Assembly: GCF_023700745.1 (NCBI RefSeq)
Contig: NZ_JAMPYG010000007.1
Span: 1-64,000 of the forward strand
From: Rhodoferax sp.
GTDB taxonomy: Bacteria > Pseudomonadota > Gammaproteobacteria > Burkholderiales > Burkholderiaceae_C
Reading direction: 5' to 3'
DNA length: 64,000 nt
Under the pieces are notes generated by a model that did no database searches, was not told where the DNA came from, and saw only the letters and a list, made by a program, of their open reading frames with translations. Within the stretch, counting starts at the first letter, position 1. The number at the start of each line of letters is the position of its first letter. Shown in pieces: positions 61,154 to 64,000 of the stretch. A program made the position numbers and the translations under genes.

Positions 61154-61738
61154 TCAAACCAGCGCCAGAAAGTCCAGAATGTCTGCCAGATGTTGCTCAA
61201 AGTCGCTCAGTGCATGGTCGCCGGCGGGCAGCAGCTTGATGGCCGCGCCGGGGTAATGGCCGGTCATCTCGCGCCAGTCCAGCACCTCGTCGCCCCGTGC
61301 AATGACGGCAAAGTAGCGCTCCGGGCGGCTGATGCAGGCAACTTCCTGCGCCAGAAGTTCATCCACAAACGCCGGATCAAACCTGAAACTTTGCGCCGGG
61401 TCGTGCCACAGGGCATTGTCACCAACAGCGGCGGCCAGGTCGCGCGCGGGGTGCACCGCCGGATTGAGCAGCACCGCTTTGCAACCCAGGCGTTCGGCCA
61501 GCCAGGTGGCATAAAAACCACCCAGCGACGAGCCAACCACGGCCATGCTGCTGTGGGGCCAGTGGGCAATGCCCTGCAAGACTTCTTCCATGGCCAGTTT
61601 GGGCGAAGCCGCCAGTGCCGGGCACCACCAGCGCACATCGGGGTGGCGACTGGCCACCGTGGCAGCCATCAGGCGCGCCTTGTTGGAGGCGGGCGAGGAA
61701 CGAAAACCGTGCAGGTAGAGCAAGTGGGTGGTGGGCAT
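61154..61738 (-). CDS. YqiA-type alpha/beta-hydrolase
   Basis: 194 residues from ATG 61738. LLYLHGFRSSPASNKA at the N-terminus, nucleophile VGSSLGGFYATWLAERLG, Asp in ARGDEVLDW and His in GDHALSDFEQH make a complete triad for the YqiA/YcfP esterase group. The natural substrate is unknown. Lies between ppk1 and the adaptor gene; no Shine-Dalgarno is seen, so the start may shift by a few codons. Confidence 0.85.
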   Translation of the reverse strand: MPTTHLLYLHGFRSSPASNKARLMAATVASRHPDVRWWCPALAASPKLAMEEVLQGIAHWPHSSMAVVGSSLGGFYATWLAERLGCKAVLLNPAVHPARDLAAAVGDNALWHDPAQSFRFDPAFVDELLAQEVACISRPERYFAVIARGDEVLDWREMTGHYPGAAIKLLPAGDHALSDFEQHLADILDFLALV

Positions 61739-61801
61739 GGTGAAATGATCATAATGCAAGGCAGGTTGGCCCCTGCCACCTATGTCAGAGCCAGACCACG
61801 C

Positions 61802-62677
61802 CTATTTGGCCGCCGCGGTCTTGGGGCCCGAGCCCTTCGCGGCCAACTCCTGCAACGAGGGAAAGTCAATCCGGCAACGAATCCCGGCGGGCAGTTTGCC
61901 TGCTGTATTGGGCAACTCCAGCCGGGCACCAAAGGTGCCACTGGCCGAATCAAACACGCTGTCGATGACCGTCACCCTGGCGGTATAACGCCCGCCCAGC
62001 CCCTCGGGCATGACCTCGGCACTGTCCCGCATTTTGAGCTTGCCATAGGCGGCAAGCGGCAACACCACCTCAACCCGCAGCGGCTCCACCTGGGCCAATT
62101 TCAGGATCGGCTTGCGACCGGTGCCGGCCTCCGCCAGATCACCCGGATTGAGCATGCGGTCCACCACCACGCCATCGAAAGGACTGCGCAGCATGCGCCG
62201 GTTGAGCAAATCCTGCGCATGGCGATACTCGTAGCGCGCCATCTCGCTGTTTTCCTGGGCATCGCGCAATTCGGACTCGGTGATGCGTTTTTCGGCATCG
62301 GACTCGTCTCGCACCTGGGCCGAGACAAAATTCTGGGCGTGCAATTCGGCGGAGCGTGTCTGCTTCTTGCTGGCATAGTCGAAGCGGTTTTTGGCAGCGG
62401 CCAGGCGCCCCCCCGCCTCAGCGCGGTAACGCGCCATCTCCACCGCAGAACGCTCGGCTGACGACTCCAGTTGCACCAGTAGTTGCCCGGCGCGCACCCG
62501 GTCACCCCGCTTAACCATGATTTTCTCGATCACACCTTCCACCGAACTGCGGACTTCCACCGTCTGATTCGGTTCAATCAGACACTCGTACGGATTGGCC
62601 CACGCGGGTCCCGCCCCACTGGCCAGCAAAACCACAAGCGCACCAGCGGACTGGCCGGATAGATGATGCAACTTCAT
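61802..62677 (-). CDS. HlyD/RND-type periplasmic adaptor
   Basis: 291 residues with a signal peptide (cleaved about after residue 27, AWA-NPYE). A lipoyl half (EVRSSVEGVIEKIMVKRGDRVRAGQLLVQLES) precedes a coiled hairpin (about 75-150), the second lipoyl half and a beta-barrel end (VVVDRMLNPGDLAEAGTGRKPILKL). No membrane anchor remains after cleavage. Its ATG overlaps the stop of the SecA-like gene (ATGA), so the two are made together. Adaptor for an exporter that is not visible here. Confidence 0.85.
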   Translation of the reverse strand: MKLHHLSGQSAGALVVLLASGAGPAWANPYECLIEPNQTVEVRSSVEGVIEKIMVKRGDRVRAGQLLVQLESSAERSAVEMARYRAEAGGRLAAAKNRFDYASKKQTRSAELHAQNFVSAQVRDESDAEKRITESELRDAQENSEMARYEYRHAQDLLNRRMLRSPFDGVVVDRMLNPGDLAEAGTGRKPILKLAQVEPLRVEVVLPLAAYGKLKMRDSAEVMPEGLGGRYTARVTVIDSVFDSASGTFGARLELPNTAGKLPAGIRCRIDFPSLQELAAKGSGPKTAAAK

Positions 62678-64000
62678 TCGCCTGCTCCTGTAAATGCCAG
62701 CACCTGATTGAGCTGGCGGTCATGTTTGAGATGTTGCGTCCGGATGGCGGCATGGCGCCGTTCAGCCGACCCCTGCGCCAGCATCCGCAAGCCATCAAAC
62801 GCAGCCAGCGGCAAACGCACACCCAGGTCCATTGACCGGCGCAGCAAGTTGGTCAACGCCGGCGCACAGACCTCGAAAATTTCATCTTCGAGCGAAACAA
62901 TCGCCTCGCAACTCCCCGGATCCCCCTGGCGCGCGCAGCGGCCAAAAAGCTGGCGATCAACGCGCCGCGAGTCATGGTACTCGGTCAGGATAACGTGCAA
63001 GCCCCCCAAACCCGCCACGCCTGCCCCGAGCTCGATGTCGGTGCCCCGGCCCGCCATGTTGGTGGCCACCGTGACCCGGCCCGGCTGCCCGGCTGCCGCA
63101 ATGATCTCAGCCTCGGTCACGTCCTGTTTGGCGTTCAGCAGCGCATGGGCGACAGCGCGATGCGCCAGCACGGCACTGATCTGCTCAGAGGCCCGCACCG
63201 AGCGCGTACCGATCAGCACCGGGCGCCCTTCCCTTTTGGCCAGACGTTCGGCTACATCGGCCACACGCTCCCACTTGTCTGCCAGCGTCGGCAAGAACGT
63301 GACGCCCTGATGCAGCCGCTGCAGGGGCCGGTGCAGCGGTACCCGCACGACATCTAGCCCATACACCGACTTGATCTCACGCGCGGCCTCGGCCGCCGTT
63401 CCCGTCATGCCCGACAGATGCAGATAGCGTCTGAACAAACGCTGGTAAGTCAGGCGTGCCAGGGTTTCGCGCTGTGGGGTTGGTGTCAGCGACTCCTTGA
63501 CCTCGATCATCTGGTGCAGGCCGCGCTCCCAGGAGCGGTCGGGCATGACGCGGCCGGTGGACTCGTCAACGATCTGTACCTTGCCATCGGCCACCACGTA
63601 ATGCAGGTCGCGCTGGTACAGCCGCAAGGCGCTCAGGGCTTGGCGCACCAGGTCTTCACGGGCCCGCACCGAGGTCCAGGGCCCGGTATATCCTTCGGCA
63701 TGCTGGTCCAGCTTGTCGCACCCCTGGTCGGTGAGCGCGACCGAACGCTCGAACGGATTGACAACGTAATCCTCGCCGTCAACCAGCGTTCTGGCAAACG
63801 TCAGGGCGACCTCGCTGTGCGTGGCGTTGTCACTACCCGGTGCCGTTGCCGACAAAATCAGCGGCGTGCGCGCCTCGTCGACAAACACGCTGTCAGCCTC
63901 ATCGACGATGGCGAAATACAGCCCGCGCATCACCAGGGCACTTTTCGGTTCAGCATCCCCGCCCAGACGCTTGAGTGACTGGTGCAAGCGACTGTGGCGT
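62674..64000 (-). CDS. SecA-like ATPase, C-terminal part (cut by window end)
   Basis: 441 residues are visible; the frame stays open to the window edge, so the N-terminal part, including Walker A, is outside. Walker B region VDEADSVFVDEARTPLILSA, MTGTAAEAAREIKSVYGLDVV, VTVATNMAGRGTDIEL and YHDSRRVDRQLFGRCARQGDPGSCEAI match the SecA motor domains. The tail after SLEDEIFE is only about 75 residues, far shorter than housekeeping SecA and without its Cys-rich zinc end. So it is an accessory SecA-like protein, coupled to a periplasmic adaptor. Confidence 0.85.
   Translation of the reverse strand, partial: RHSRLHQSLKRLGGDAEPKSALVMRGLYFAIVDEADSVFVDEARTPLILSATAPGSDNATHSEVALTFARTLVDGEDYVVNPFERSVALTDQGCDKLDQHAEGYTGPWTSVRAREDLVRQALSALRLYQRDLHYVVADGKVQIVDESTGRVMPDRSWERGLHQMIEVKESLTPTPQRETLARLTYQRLFRRYLHLSGMTGTAAEAAREIKSVYGLDVVRVPLHRPLQRLHQGVTFLPTLADKWERVADVAERLAKREGRPVLIGTRSVRASEQISAVLAHRAVAHALLNAKQDVTEAEIIAAAGQPGRVTVATNMAGRGTDIELGAGVAGLGGLHVILTEYHDSRRVDRQLFGRCARQGDPGSCEAIVSLEDEIFEVCAPALTNLLRRSMDLGVRLPLAAFDGLRMLAQGSAERRHAAIRTQHLKHDRQLNQVLAFTGAGE

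Overview
The window is a contiguous piece of chromosome from a betaproteobacterium of the order Burkholderiales, most likely family Comamonadaceae (Rhodoferax/Polaromonas-like). This is inferred from gene order, protein sequence character and moderately high GC. Evidence includes the long ndk-rlmN-pilW-rodZ-ispG-hisS-yfgM-bamB-der-hfq-hflX-hflK-hflC-hisZ-purA series, a separate HisZ subunit, a type B L31, and the DUF3348/DUF802/OmpA/DUF2894 cluster. I see no rRNA, tRNA, CRISPR array, insertion sequence or prophage. Most of the window is ordinary core genome. Most annotated starts were chosen from ribosome-binding sites and family N-termini, and several differ from the longest open frame.

Region 1 (1-17.8 kb, all minus strand) reads from ndk (17.7 kb) down to metC (0.2 kb). 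It looks like one long, tightly packed housekeeping series. It covers nucleotide metabolism (ndk, purA, a phosphoribosyltransferase), 23S rRNA/tRNA methylation (rlmN), pilus and cell-shape lipoprotein/membrane factors (pilW, rodZ), isoprenoid synthesis (ispG), translation (hisS), outer-membrane assembly (bamB), GTPases (der, hflX), Hfq, the HflKC membrane complex, HisZ and MetC. Region 2 (17.8-33.1 kb) holds rluB-scpB, the divergent rluD/bamD pair, a PP2C phosphatase, zapE, the 2-oxoglutarate dehydrogenase genes sucA-odhB-lpdA with clear internal terminators, prpE and a flavoprotein. Region 3 (33.2-37.3 kb, plus strand) holds trxA, rho, rpmE2 and a GT-C-like membrane glycosyltransferase.

Region 4 (37.1-61.1 kb) is a phosphate and polyphosphate region. 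The minus-strand pstSCAB-phoU-phoB-phoR genes form the sensing and uptake operon. Divergently, a small unknown gene and ppk2 follow. Further on are phoX, then sixA, an atypical pyruvate kinase-like gene, ppx and a convergent ppk1. By eye I find PHO-box-like 7-bp direct repeats at 11-bp spacing before pstS, the ppk2 pair, phoX, the pyruvate kinase-like gene and ppk1. Three of these have a -10-like hexamer at the expected distance. This suggests PhoB co-regulates phosphate import, phosphatase, both polyphosphate kinases, exopolyphosphatase and the unusual pyruvate kinase.

Inside region 4 lies a four-gene, fully overlapping minus-strand cassette (49.1-53.3 kb): DUF3348, DUF802, OmpA-family, DUF2894. 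The DUF802 protein has MotA/ExbB/ZorA-like membrane segments followed by a very long coiled tail. Its partner has a MotB/ZorB-like single membrane helix with an aspartate and an OmpA peptidoglycan-binding domain. It is the best candidate here for an undescribed system: an ion-driven, cell-wall-anchored stator of unknown output. The right end (61.8-64.0 kb) holds a second candidate: a SecA-like ATPase (cut by the window edge) translationally coupled to an HlyD-type periplasmic adaptor, suggesting an uncharacterised export machine.
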